Of a stretch of DNA of 64,000 bases, positions 46,291-57,358 are shown piece by piece (within the stretch, counting starts at the first letter, position 1; the number at the start of each line of letters is the position of its first letter). The position numbers were made by a program, and so were the translations under genes. The stretch comes from Scalesia atractyloides (lineage: Eukaryota; Streptophyta; Magnoliopsida; Asterales; Asteraceae), in assembly GCA_947069175.1 (NCBI GenBank), contig CAMTDV010000012.1, forward strand, positions 39,774,341-39,838,340, in the 5' to 3' direction. The notes beneath the pieces were generated by a model, which had not been told where the DNA came from, made no database searches, and worked only from the letters and a program-made list of their open reading frames with translations.

Positions 46291-46483
46291 CATTACGGGT
46301 GCGAGCTTTAGAGATGACGATCCAGACGAACTTCACAACTCGAGTGCGTGAAGCACAACAAGAAGCACTGAAACCAGAAAATAGTCCAGCTGAATCATTA
46401 AAGGGAATGGAAAAACGTTGGAGCCAAACAAGGATGGAACTTTATATTTCATGGGAAGAATCTAGATTCCCTACTATGGTGAG

Positions 46484-47600
46484 TTGCGAGACTTGGTGCT
46501 GAATGAAGCACACAAGTCCAAGTATTCGATACACCCAGGATCGGAAAAAATGTACCAGGATCTGAGGGAATACTATTGGTGGCCTAATCTCAAGGGAGAT
46601 ATTGCGACCTATGTTGGGAAATGCCTAACTTGTGCAAAGGCCAAGGCCGAATACCAAAAACCATATGGGTTATTACAACAACCTGAGATCCCGGTTTGGA
46701 AGTGAGAATATATATCAATGGATTTCATTAAGAAATTACCACGGACCTCTCAAGGTAATAACATGATCTGGGTTATCATTGATCGATTAACCAAATCAGC
46801 TAACTTCCTACCCATCCGTGAGAAAGACAGTTACAAAGAAACTAGCTGAACTGTACCTAAAGGAGATTGTGGCACGTCGTGGTGTGCAAATCTAGATAAT
46901 ATCCGATAGAGATGATCGCTTTGTGTCACGGATCTGGCAATCGTTTCAAAATTTGTTTGGTTCTCGCTTGGATTTAAGCACAACCTTTCATCCGCAGACC
47001 GCTGGTCAAAGCGAGCGAACCATCCAAACATTAGAAGACATGCTTCGGCCCTGTTTGATGGATTTAGGCGGAAACTGGGATACTCATTTACCATTGGTAG
47101 AGTTTTCCTACAATAACAGTTATCACATTAGTATCAAGGCCGTGCCATTCGAAGCACTATATGGACGAAAATGCCGATCGCCATTATGTTGGGCGGAAGT
47201 CGGTGACAGACAACTCATTGGTCCCGAATTAGTACAGGAGACCACAGATAAGATATTTAAGATCCATGAACGTATCAAAGCGGCCCGAGACAGACAAAAG
47301 AGCTACGCAGATCGAAGGCGCAAACCATTATCCTTCGAGGTGGGAGACAAACTTTTTTTAAAGGTCTCACCTTGGAAAGGCGTAGCTAGATTCGGGAAGT
47401 ACGGAAAGCTAAACCCGAGATACATCGGACCTTTTGGAATTCTGGCAAAGATTGGTATAGTGGCTTACAAGTTAAAACTGCCAGAGGAACTCAATAATGT
47501 ACATGACACATTTCATGTGTCTAATGTGAAGAAAAGTCTGACAAATGACACAGTTATCATTCCAGTGGATGTGATTCATGTTGATGACAAATTATAATTC
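46484..47600 (+). pseudogene. Gypsy copy 2 integrase
   Basis: EAHKSKYSIHPGSEKMYQDL and KCLTCAKAKAEYQ (zinc ligands kept), a stop after PVWK, SMDFIKKLPR with the first Asp, a frameshift near 46830, ISDRDDRFVSRIW with the second Asp, FHPQTAGQSERTIQTLEDML with Glu kept but Asp to Ala four residues before it, then SFEVGDKLFLKVSPW, NPRYIGPFGILAKI and HDTFHVSNVKKSL. A stop falls at about 47595. Confidence 0.9.
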
Positions 47601-47721
47601 ACTGAAGAACCAGTGGAAGTCATGGACTGGAAGGTCCAAAAGACAAGAAGAAGCCAAATCAAACTGGTGAAGGTTCGCTGGAATTCACGTCACGATCCCG
47701 AGTATACGTGGGAGCGTGAAG
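47601..47721 (+). pseudogene. Gypsy copy 2 chromodomain, truncated at the LTR3 junction
   Basis: EPVEVMDWKVQKTRRSQIKL and VRWNSRHDPEYTWERED, then the sequence changes without a break into LTR position ~167. The C-terminal ~35 codons, the polypurine tract and the LTR start are gone. The joint is at GA-CCAAA, where both partners share about six bases. Confidence 0.88.
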
Positions 47722-50700
47722 ACCAAAACAATGCCCTAAAAGTGTTGGTAGAAAGTGTTGGGCGCACCAATTGCGGTGACACTAACTGTGTCTGAAAACC
47801 CGTTGAAACGAATAAGAATAATGAATAACGGCATGTTAATGCGATACCTGAGTCTATATACAAATGAAAATACATATTTGGGAACAACTATTACAATAAT
47901 ACATAACTTTCCGGTATAACGCCTAAATTGCAATTGTCCGTTTCGACCAAAAAGGCGACAAATGGCGATTTGTTCGCAAGACTAATTCGGAGGATTCCGG
48001 ATGTCAAGATAAGAATAAAACAATGCTAAACATCCTAAAATAATGTGAGAATAGCAAAAATGCATAAAAGACATCGTTTCCGGCCATTCGGCAAACAGTG
48101 CACAACTTGACCGGAAAGCGGCCGATCGTCGAAACGACGAATATTTTAGTGGCTGATAGCCTCATCCGGGCGTCTAGTGAGCTAGTTAAGCATTATTTGG
48201 AACTCGTAATCCATACAACTAACATGAGATCACGGAAACACATCTTTCGGAAAAGTTCGACGGCGGATCATAAAAGTGCCGATATCGATCGAACGGTCGA
48301 ACGAAAGACATGTCGGCCATCCCAACTCATCATGTATTTGTCTAGCGAACTAGTCATAAATATATAGTTCCGTTTATTAGCGAATATTTCGACGATGAGC
48401 GATCTAGCGACATATCCGTCATCCGAAACTTATTTTGGAGGATCGTAGGGATTAAATGCCATGTAATTACACCCAAAACACAAATCTTATGCTTAAGATG
48501 CTAGAAGATTAACCCTAATCACCATACTTATCTTAATCACCAAAATATCTATTCTTTTTAATATGTGGTAAAAATGAAATTACACTTCACCCCCTCCATT
48601 TTCACGGCTACAAGTGGGTCCCACCCCACTTGATCTTGTTGAAAAACTTTGTTCTTAAGTATGGGGTGTTAGATATGGATGGACTTGAAAGATTAGATGT
48701 ATATATCATGACTTCCCACAAATAATTCATCATTTTTCAAAACAAAAAAAGTGCAACATATTCTCCTTCCTTTCCCCTGTTGGTCACGGCTACATGCCAC
48801 CACCATACACCACCATTTTGCCACCACAAATCACCACTTTATACACCATTAGAAGCCTAATCAAATCTACTAAAGGAGCTTGCATGGATGGAGCTCATTA
48901 GGGATTCTTAAGGAGCTTCTTTTCTTCCATAATCTTCAAGATATTTGTGCACTCATTGTAAGCTAAACTCCTCCATAATATAGCTTGTTTTTATGCTTAG
49001 ATTAGTAGTTTACAAGTTGATCATCTTGAAAATCAAGAAAAGATGTATCAAAAACCCTAAAACACAACATAATAATAACACTAAATATTGTTTATTTTGT
49101 GTTGATTATATGCTTATATGATTGTTAAATTTCATGTTGAAGTTGTTTAGGTTAAACATATGATATAAAAGTTGCATGATCTTGTGTGATTTAGGATAAA
49201 AGTGAAGATTTAAACATGTTAAGGTTTAAATCGAAACAAGATCATCAACTACATCATCCATGAAAAATGCTACAACTTAAAAATACATTTTATGCATATG
49301 AATGATTTTGATGAGAAGTAAACACTTATATTTAAGTTGTAATCACTTTAAAAATGTGTGGTAATCAAGGGGTTAAGTGCATGAACTTGTTTATACAACA
49401 TGCTAAAATATAGATTTGAAAAGGCTAATAAATATTAAAAACCCACTTGATTTACTAGGATTGTAAACCAAAAAAACTCATGGATGATGATATTTTAACT
49501 TTGTAAAATAAATATTAGATGGATGGTTGTTGATGATTATGATGTTTAAACAGGTTTTAAAGACGTTTTTAAAACGTTGAAAACGCCATAGTTTAGGGGA
49601 AACTATGGGAAAATTTTCTAAAAACTAATCGAGATTAAAACATGATTAGTGGGGTTATTAGTGGGACTAAACGTGATTAGTAACTTAAAACGTCATTAAG
49701 TAGGCTCTAATGACAAGGGTTATCCCTAAATAACCAAGTGTTTAAACAAAGTTATAAATATATATTTATGAGTAAAAATAAATACTTTTACAAATATATA
49801 TTCTTATATGGAAAGTAATACAAGTATTTATATACATATTGTTACCAATAAATTTGTATGTATAACATGTGTGTATTGTATGTGTATGTACTAGAAACTT
49901 AGGGTATTCACAATAAAAATACCCCACCATATACAATATACAAACACTTGAAACAACACACCAAGTATTGGTAACAATAAATATATTTTGTTAAGCGTCG
50001 AAACAATAAATCGGACAATTGAAACAAGGCGAACAATAGGCAGACATTCAAGATTACACCTTCACGTCGACGACAACGGACGATTCTCGACGAAAACAAA
50101 CATGTAATAAATGACGCCGACAACGAGTCTAAATATATATTTAGACGTTCAGCATATGTATATATTATCGAAATGAAAAATCCGGAAAGTTAAGTATTCG
50201 AAAAGTTAGAAAAATTATAAGTAAATACTTATAATAAAAATGGGCTTTTATACATATATATTTGGGCTAGGCGCAAATTGTGAAAATCATATATTAGGCC
50301 CAAGGATAAAAAAAATACATGGGCTAGGCCCAAGGATATAAAAATACATGGGCTAGGCCCAATGACAAAAAGACATGGGCTAGGCCCAAACACAAAAAGA
50401 CATGGGCTAGGCCCAATGACAAAAAGACATGGGCTAGGCCCAAAGATAAAAAGACATGGGCTAGGCCCATTGACAAGAAAACATAGGCTAGACCCAAAGT
50501 CATAAAATTACACGGGCTAGGCCCGGTGACAAGAAAACATGGGCTAGGCCTAATGACATGTGAAGGGCAAGGCCCAGTTCACACATGATTGAAAACAGTA
50601 ATATATATATACATATATATATATATATAGGTATATATATACCTATATATATATAAGAAATATATATATACTATATTTCTTTTATATATATATATATGTA

Positions 50701-50786
50701 TATATATATATACCTTATATATATACCTATATATATTTACGTACATATATACATACCTTTATATATTTATGTACATATATACCTAC

Positions 50787-50818
<32 letters not shown>

Positions 50819-51893
50819 CTTATATATATATGTATATATATATACATATATATAATAACGATATTAATCGAAGAAACAAACTACAAACACTATGACCACA
50901 TTATAAGTTGTTCAATCATAAAAACTAAATACATAACAAGAATTCAAGATGAACAACGAGTACAAGGCCCATTGAGACGTAGGTGTCTAATGAAACCAAT
51001 ACGCATGTAGGTTACATATGTTGGAGACACCAAACGATAAACAGTACGACTTATACGAAACGCAAAATCTGTGAGTTCATGTCCCTCCTTTCACTTATTT
51101 TAAGATTTGTTTTAAACTACCGAGGGGAAATACATGTCATGTCAAAACAGTATGTTAGTTATAAGTTAGCAGATAACAGATCACTATGTGTAAGTAGGAA
51201 ATAACAGTAGTAACCATTAATCACTTAGTGAACAAGGTGCAAAAGAGGTAGATCTATTGAGTTTGAGACCCGCTCCACTCCTGGTTGGTATACCCATTGG
51301 AGTGCTTTTGAGATCCCAACATGTCAAAGAAGTCTCGGTTTGGTTACTTACTTATGGCACAAGTATGTTAGGGTGCTCGCGACACACTTATAGATCCTTA
51401 ATTAACTCATTGATGCTAATAACATACTTGGATTACAATGAAGGTTTTCAAGGATGACATTTTGATACGAAAACATTAAACTACATGAACTCGCCAACTT
51501 TATGTTGACTTTTTAAAATTACATGTATTTCAGGACGCAAGACTTGAGCTGGTGATGGGATCCGGGTTTGGGATTTGTCAAGACAACGATGTACTACCTT
51601 TTGGAGGGTTTGTCTTTTATATCCCAACCTCGTTTGGGTATATAGAGGTCAAAGCCTCAACATTAAATTGTGATGAAAACACTATCCTATTTTGGAACAA
51701 TGTCTGTTAAACTATGTTTGTAATGGTAATCTGAAACTGACAACAATGTGACTGCACTTTTGAAAGTTGTAAATATGAAGTGAACCTTAGTAATGGCATG
51801 ACATCGTTGTTATTTTATAATGTTTACTATATTGGATGCAATGATTACCTTATAGTCAGACACTTGCACTTCCGCTACGATCAGGGTGTGACA
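47722..51893 (+). repeat. Gypsy LTR3, 5'-truncated
   Basis: About 4.17 kb corresponding to LTR2 from 37061 onward and ending GGTGTGACA. Compared with the others it lacks about 60 bp near 48353 and has a greatly expanded TA-rich block (50602-50865). The minisatellite is at 50255-50590. Confidence 0.92.
50602..50865 (+). repeat. Expanded, partly palindromic TA-rich block in LTR3
   Basis: Over 260 bp of (TA)n mixed with GTATATAC and TACCTATATA runs. The corresponding tracts in LTR1 and LTR2 are under 50 bp. It yields a meaningless Ile/Tyr-rich frame. Confidence 0.92.
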
Positions 51894-51898
51894 TTGTT
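51894..51898. repeat. Target-site duplication TTGTT, right copy (gypsy array)
   Basis: Matches 26055-26059. Confidence 0.9.
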
Positions 51899-53199
51899 GA
51901 TGAGTTGTGGACTGGGATTGTCAAACTGAAGAGGTAGTAGGTTGTAATTGAACTGGAGTATTTTCAGCCGAAGGTGTTTCAGATGCTGTGGTATTTGAAG
52001 GTTGTGGTTCAGAGGCTGTAGTGGGTTCCGTCATTACAGGTTCAGTCTCCTCCATTGCAAAGGTAGACTGGGTTTCTACAACTGGTTGCTGTACAATTTC
52101 TTGATGTGAGGTTGTAGGTTGTGTGGTTTCAAGTTGAGCTGAGGAAGTATTCGTAGACGATTTCCTTTGTTTCTTTCTACCCTTGTCACCAACTGTAGTA
52201 CCTACATCATTTGCGTCACCATTACCGTCATTATCACCATCATCACCATCACCTTTTCGCTTTTTATAACCAAACCTATCTTCGATCATTTTCTTCAAGG
52301 TTTGTTCTTCATTATCTGAATCACTATCATCATGGCGCCACTTTTCGTTTTCTGGTGCAGCATATTCATCATTTGCAAGAAAATCGATCAACATGCGAGG
52401 AGGTGTGCTTTCATTGTAATGCTTTGCTGCTACACCTTTAAAGATTTTCAATGAGTGTTCTATCATAACCTCGACTTTTAGAACATCATTGTCATTCTTT
52501 GGAAGATTAGGATGTTGCGTATTCAAGATCATCTGGAGAAAAACGAGGATACATCCAAAACTTATTAACATCATATCCAGTTATACTCAGGTTTTCCTTC
52601 ATGTTTGTGAAAATATACTTTGAAACACTGAACAGTCTGTTCAACGTCAAAGCTATCATCATTCCAACCAAGTCGTTGTTCGCCATGTCATAACCACTTC
52701 GTCTGTTGCTCAAAAACTAAATTAAAACATGTATAAAGAACTTGTATCGTAGTGGCAACCATGCTTTGTTTAGTTGTCCTACGAGAAAATCTCCAACACA
52801 TTTCATACGCAGCAAACATCCACGTTGACACTTCAATGGTACTGAGAACGAATCTTCAGGATTATCACCAAGTTGTAATACTAAGTCAACGATTTCAGCA
52901 GACACATCTACGTTAAAGTTATTTACTTTTCCATGGATGACTTCCTTCCCATTAACTTCAACGACTTTAGCTCAATCCCAAAATTCCTTGATAACCGTCT
53001 TGTATACTATAGTCTTGTGCGTGATAGCATGATGTATCCTAGAGTTGCGCAAGAACTTCATTATACCGTTGTACTCAGCAAATTTGTCTTCCGGATCCAA
53101 GTAGGCCACCATGTTGTGTGTTGGTTCTGACATGATTTCCACTTCTGACTTGTCAGTTCTCCTCGTTGCGGGTTTTCTTCTATGTTCTTTTTGTTCCAT
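51899..53199 (-). pseudogene. SIRE-B 3' ORF, N-terminal and middle part
   Basis: From ATG-like start at 53199 (MEQKEHRRKPATRRTDKSEV): SEPTHNMVAYLDPEDKFAEY, FLRNSRIHHAITHKTIVY, a stop after KEFWD, VSAEIVDLVLQLGDNPEDSF, LPLRYKFFIHVLI, stop, MANNDLVGMMIALTLNRLFS, DVNKFWMYPRFSPDD. Then a 217-codon frame (51921-52574) with KVEVMIEHSLKIFKGVAAKH, an Asp/Asn/Gly-rich acidic stretch, a basic GRKKQRKS patch and a Thr/Pro/Gln-rich tail. The N-terminal domain is related to that at 13490-13965 in SIRE-C but clearly diverged. It is cut by the gypsy array and continues at 26054-25326. Function unknown. The KKRKG and GRKKQRK patches could be nuclear localisation signals (inference). Confidence 0.7.
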
Positions 53200-53269
53200 T
53201 CTATACTAAAAACACAACTATAATTAGAACATAAATTTATCAGGGAATATACCCAAAAAAAATTTCAAC

Positions 53270-53840
53270 TTTCCGTATGCATGTATTCCCTGAACGAAGA
53301 AATACTGATTCATACGAATAACAATCTATTCTTAAGAAGAAAACTGATTTGCACGAACAAATGACATAGGAAAACAAGTGACTTACTCGTAGAGTAGCTG
53401 GCTCGTACGAGCAACAACTTACTTGTGCGAGTGATGGTTCACTCGTACGGATCAATGTTATCTGTTGCACAACTAACTTTAAGATAAGATTATTCATGAA
53501 AACCTTGTTTCATTAAAGATATCTTTGCTTAAAGTCTGTTGTTCATGTCAGGCAATGTCATTTAGTCAGATAATGTTCAAGTTGTTTATCTCATTCATAA
53601 CTCAAAGATATAAGAAACAACTTAAGAAAAGGGTGAAATAATGACGTGAGCAAGGTGAAAGTAAAGTTGTGCCAAACAACTTCATCACTTTTTATACCAC
53701 ATGATTATACTCGTACGAATCACCTTGGATCGCACGAAGAACTGCCATCCGTATGAAACATCAATGGTTCATTCGTATGATGCACACTCACTTGTACGGA
53801 TTACTTCTGATTCGTACACTAGACTTCAGTTCTTCGAGGA
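53270..53840 (-). repeat. TTCGTACGA-rich stretch upstream of the SIRE-B 3' ORF
   Basis: Non-coding with scattered CTCGTACGAG, TTCGTACGAAT and related motifs in two clusters (53300-53460 and 53705-53825). The counterpart in SIRE-C is 13966-14740. Confidence 0.75.
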
Positions 53841-55160
53841 CCTTAGGTTTTTCGTTCACCTTTTTATATCTTTGCACATATCCACACAAATCACAAAGTT
53901 ATGTTAGGAAAAGTGCTCATTAAACAATTTTGTTTCTTTGAGATGAGTTTACCCGTTGCAAGAAATTACTTTATAAAGTTATGATATCAAGGCAAATGGT
54001 TTTCAAGGCATATCTTAGTAGAAAACTTTTGAGCTTCAACTTTGGCTAATTCAAAAATAATTTACTTTGACAACAAAGTAATCTAAACTTTAAAAACAAT
54101 TATTATAAGACGAGGTTTTTGTTTAAAATCAAATTAAATAAATAAGTATTCTACTATGATTATCAGTATTGTTGTCCACGTAAGCTCAGCTTATCAGATG
54201 TAATCATGATAAGGAGAAATGATTAATGTATGAATTATACTTACTAGCTGGTGTTCAACCACTTCACGACACATTCCCGAATCAAGATATGCATGAGAGA
54301 AAATCTTACCGGTTAATATACTACTTTATCATCTGTTTTGACGTATATGATGTGAGATACTCACTTATTTTGATTGAAAACAAGCCCTATGTGAATAAAT
54401 CACTTATTGATGAGGAACTTGATTTTCATATGCATGCAGGGCACAAGAGTAAGTCCGTGAACAAGTTAGTACCATCGTACCGACAAAGAGACTAACTTAG
54501 CTTCCGCATAAAGCTGTGATATTTTATCACTTATTTTTGGGTGAATGTGATATATTTATCACTTATTGATGGTCGTATGCAGTATTTACACGTATGTATG
54601 GTATCATGGATGTTCTAGACTTACGTAACCATTATTTTTCTGTAAAAGATTCAAGCATGATACCCAGATGATAAGCAAGCATAAAGACCACATATCTCAG
54701 AACCTCGGCATACTATCAAACGAAATTTTGGTACCAAGACAAATGCCAATGAATGGTTCCCACCTGGCGTTCTGTCCATTATGTTTATATAAACCCGCAT
54801 ATTTTAATCTGATTGTGAGCCTACCGACACATCATTAGTAAAGGTACTTATCAGTTGTCGTTTTTATGCTTTTGACATTTTTTGACAGATTACCGGTGTA
54901 TCATCATCTTCTCTTATCTTTCCAAGAAACTCATTTTGGTTTTTGGATTTTCTATTGTTTTTTATATTTTTCTAAAATTTTCTACCTCTTAAATATAGAA
55001 AGGTAAGTAAATAAATAAAAGACATATTTTTGTATTTTGTATTTTTTCTCATGTTTTTGTATTTTCTTGAAAACTTCTCCCCCTTAAATATAAAACTAAG
55101 AAAAATGGAAAATCTTTTTGTAGTTTTTTGTTTTTAGAAAAATTTTTACAAAAATGATTA
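53841..55160 (-). other. SIRE-B spacer between pol and 3' ORF
   Basis: No gene. It matches SIRE-A 56930-57358 and 61935-62250 in inverted orientation, because the two elements face opposite ways. A conserved block lies near 54695-54760 (plus: CCTCGGCATACTATCAAACG). At about 55074-55090 the minus strand reads TTTAAGGGGGAGAAG just after pol, an internal purine tract. The plus ORF at 54226-54495 falls inside and looks accidental. Confidence 0.65.
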
Positions 55161-55183
55161 GCCAAGGATGATTTACTCGGGTT

Positions 55184-55744
55184 TCACCTTGATGCCATTG
55201 ACCAAAAAAAGATAATCAAAACGTGATTTATCAAAAGCTTTTGTAAACAGGTCGGCACGTTGGTGATCGGTGTGGATTTTAACAACATTAATAAGTTTCT
55301 TTTCATAACAATCTCATATGAAATGATACATAATCTCAATGTGTTTGGTTTTTGAGTGTTGTACAGGATTACGAGTGATATGTAAAGGAACTTCGTTATC
55401 AACAAAATAGGAGTAGTTAGAAATTTAAAACCGTAATCGCGCATTTGCTGTTCAATCCATAGAACCTGAGATCAGTTACTAGAATCCGAAATATACTCAG
55501 CCTCACAGGTTGAAGTAGTTACACAAGTATGTTTTTTCATTGCCACGTGACCAGGCGATTTCCTAAAAACTGACATCCTGCTGATGTAGATTTTGCATCG
55601 ATCTTGCAGCCACCATGATCAGAATCACTGAATGCTGTCAAATCAAAGTTATCATCCTTAGGGTACAAGAGACCAGTGTCCATTCGACCCTTCAAATAAC
55701 TAAAGATCCTTTTCACAGCCATCAAATGAGAAACTTTTATACAT
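55184..55744 (-). pseudogene. SIRE-B RNase H
   Basis: From 55735: HLMAVKRIFSYLKGRMDTGL, YPKDDNFDLTAFSDSDHGGC with the FSDSD block intact, KSTSAGCQFLGNRLVTWQ, then a frameshift. CEAEYISD-like residues read at about 55490. MRDYGFKFLTTPIL and the KHIEI-MYHFI-type end read from 55444 to about 55200. The first catalytic Asp region is better preserved than in SIRE-C. Upstream it joins the primer-binding site without RT, integrase, protease or gag. Confidence 0.88.
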
Positions 55745-55756
55745 TCTGATACTACT
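55745..55756 (-). other. SIRE-B primer-binding site, degenerate
   Basis: Minus AGTAGTATCAGA directly after the LTR end, compared with AGTGGTATCAGA in SIRE-A. The last bases of the site are replaced at the deletion junction. Confidence 0.75.
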
Positions 55757-56523
55757 TGTAGGTCCAATTGGAGGATCAAGATAGACCTGCTTCCTTATTC
55801 ATGCAGCAAACATACAAGTGCGGAATCAAAGTATGTATGCAAACCAAAGCAAAGTAAGAAACACAGGATAACCAAAGATTCAATATCTTGATTACCAGAA
55901 GAGAACTAGTACAAACACATACAAACATGTTCATACAGACTCAAGTATTCACTTTGTGCTCTCACTCTTGTGCTCTCAATGTCTCACACTATTGCGTCTA
56001 TGCTCACATGCATTGGTTTCAACTGAGAAGTACATGTCTGTTTATATAGTGCCAACACCAAGCAACAGTACGAAGAATGTTGCTGATCATACGAAACACT
56101 AAAAGACACGAAGAACCTTCAGTAAGGGATGCTCGTACGAACGACTCATCGCTCGTACGAGTAATGACTGGCCCGTACGAACCAGCAAAAACCTTGTTTA
56201 AGTGAGATCCATTCGTACGATCTGAGTTCCACTCGTACGAATGGTGAGTTACTCATACGAGCAACATCTTGCTCGTACGAAGCTCTTTCACTCGTACCTG
56301 AAGTTTTCTTCGGAGAACATGTCACTGACATGACGTACACAAGCCTCAACAGTATGCACACATGCAACTGTTTTCAACACACACAAACTAACGTCGTACT
56401 AAATCAAGATAGGAGGATATCTGATTTGGCCGAGACGACCAAACTATACAGACATAATAAATAGAGACTGTACAATTATAGACGTAACTAAGAACAAGCG
56501 ACAGACACAAAAGTGTATCAACA
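55757..56523 (-). repeat. SIRE-B 5' LTR
   Basis: 767 bp, minus TGTTGATACAC to GACCTACA, matching 9574-10340 closely. TATA motif (minus CTATATAAAC) at 56040-56049. TCGTACGA-type palindromes are dense between 56060 and 56300. Confidence 0.92.
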
Positions 56524-56528
56524 ATCAC
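56524..56528. repeat. Target-site duplication ATCAC, right copy (SIRE-B)
   Basis: Matches 9569-9573. Confidence 0.92.
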
Positions 56529-56640
56529 CTCACACGTGATTGTTTCAATATGAAACTCATCAATGTTGTTTTGATCCACAACGATTACCAATGTGCCAAC
56601 TCATTTTTCCAAAATTTTGATAATTTTTTTTAAATTAATT
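56529..56640 (+). pseudogene. SIRE-A RNase H, C-terminal end after SIRE-B
   Basis: Picks up exactly where the frame at 9573 stopped: LTRDCFNMKLINVVLIHND, then YQCANSFFQNFDNF. This is the usual RNase H tail of SIRE elements (RDC-x-x-K-x-LI-x-V-x-x-IH-x-D, A-x-x-F-x-K-x-FD). It shows that SIRE-B interrupted a readable coding frame. Confidence 0.85.
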
Positions 56641-57358
56641 TGGTTGAACGACATCGAGGTAAAACATGAGTTAATCCATATCTCGAAATCATTTTTTGTG
56701 AATATTTTTCTTGAAGAAAATCCAAAAATATGTATTTGAAGGTTTAAATTTTCTTTTTGCATTGTAGGGGGAGTAAATTCCAATCTGAAAAATACAAAAA
56801 ACATTGCAAAACGTCAAAAAGGACAAAAACAAGAGAACAACAAAAATAAGTTTCGTGGCAAGAAAAAGAGAAAATGATAGTAAATTAGTGGTCTGTCAAA
56901 ATCTCTTTGAACTTAAAATGAAAAATGATAAGTAGCTCTATATTCAATGTATTGGTAGGCTCGCAATAAATCTAAAGTGTGCACAGGGCGATGTAAACAT
57001 AACGGACTGAAAGCCAGGTGGGAAGCATTCATTGGCATATGGTCTTGGTACCAAAATTTTATTTTATAGTATGCCGAGGTTCTGAGAAATACGGTCTTTA
57101 TGCTTGTTTATCATCTTGGTATCATGGTTGAATCTTTTACCGAAGAATAACGTGGACGCAAGTCTAGAACTTCCATGATACCATATATACGTGTAAATAT
57201 TACATACGACTATCAATAAGTGTTAAACATATCACATTCACCCATTCAATAAATGATAATATATCACAACTTTTATGTGTGAGTTAAGTTCGTCTCTTTG
57301 CCGGTACGTTGGTACTAAACTTTTCATGGACTTACTCATGTGCCCTGTATGCATCTGA
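56641..57358 (+). other. SIRE-A spacer after pol, with internal purine tract
   Basis: No gene. AGGGGGAG at about 56767-56774 is an internal purine tract like those in SIRE-B and SIRE-C. The conserved block (CTTGGTACCAAAATTTTATT, then TAGTATGCCGAGGTTCTGAG) lies at about 57045-57095. The region is cut at 57358 by the solo LTR. Confidence 0.65.
57354..57358. repeat. Target-site duplication TCTGA, left copy (solo LTR)
   Basis: Matches 61930-61934 and flanks TGTAACACTCC to GGTATTACA. Confidence 0.9.

Larger units (their letters stand above)
26060..51893 (+). mobile_element. Ty3/gypsy chromovirus array, LTR-internal-LTR-internal-LTR, 25.8 kb
   Basis: Three long direct LTRs (26060-30176, 36894-41088, 47722-51893) alternate with two internal regions. 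Only the outer ends carry the TTGTT duplication, so this was one insertion whose internal region was later multiplied. RT, RNase H, integrase and a C-terminal chromodomain in that order, with LTRs near 4.1 kb starting TGTGACA, fit the Tekay/Del chromovirus clade (family knowledge; not searched). Internal copies share in-frame stops in the RT region and an altered second zinc knuckle. LTR3 lacks about its first 167 bp and is fused to the chromodomain of copy 2. Confidence 0.93.
9574..56523 (-). mobile_element. SIRE-B: minus-strand SIRE-like copia element, internally deleted and host to two insertions
   Basis: Two 767-bp LTRs (55757-56523, upstream in element sense, and 9574-10340) and ATCAC duplications define it. 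Read on the minus strand: LTR, degenerate primer-binding site, RNase H, spacer, TTCGTACGA-rich stretch, 3' ORF, polypurine tract, LTR. Gag, protease, integrase and RT are missing: sequence passes from the primer-binding site to RNase H at about 55744. The gypsy array (26060-51893) interrupts the 3' ORF, and SIRE-C (10412-25320) lies between the 3' ORF and the 3' LTR. SIRE-B's own sequence is about 6.2 kb. Its LTRs are related to those of SIRE-A. Confidence 0.92.

Noticed and set aside
50696..51010. Ile/Tyr-rich ORF
   Set aside because: Translation of the TA-rich block and adjoining LTR3 sequence; no domain and absent from sister LTRs.
52211..52441. His-rich plus-strand ORF
   Set aside because: Antisense reading of the acidic Asp/Asn stretch of the SIRE-B 3' ORF.
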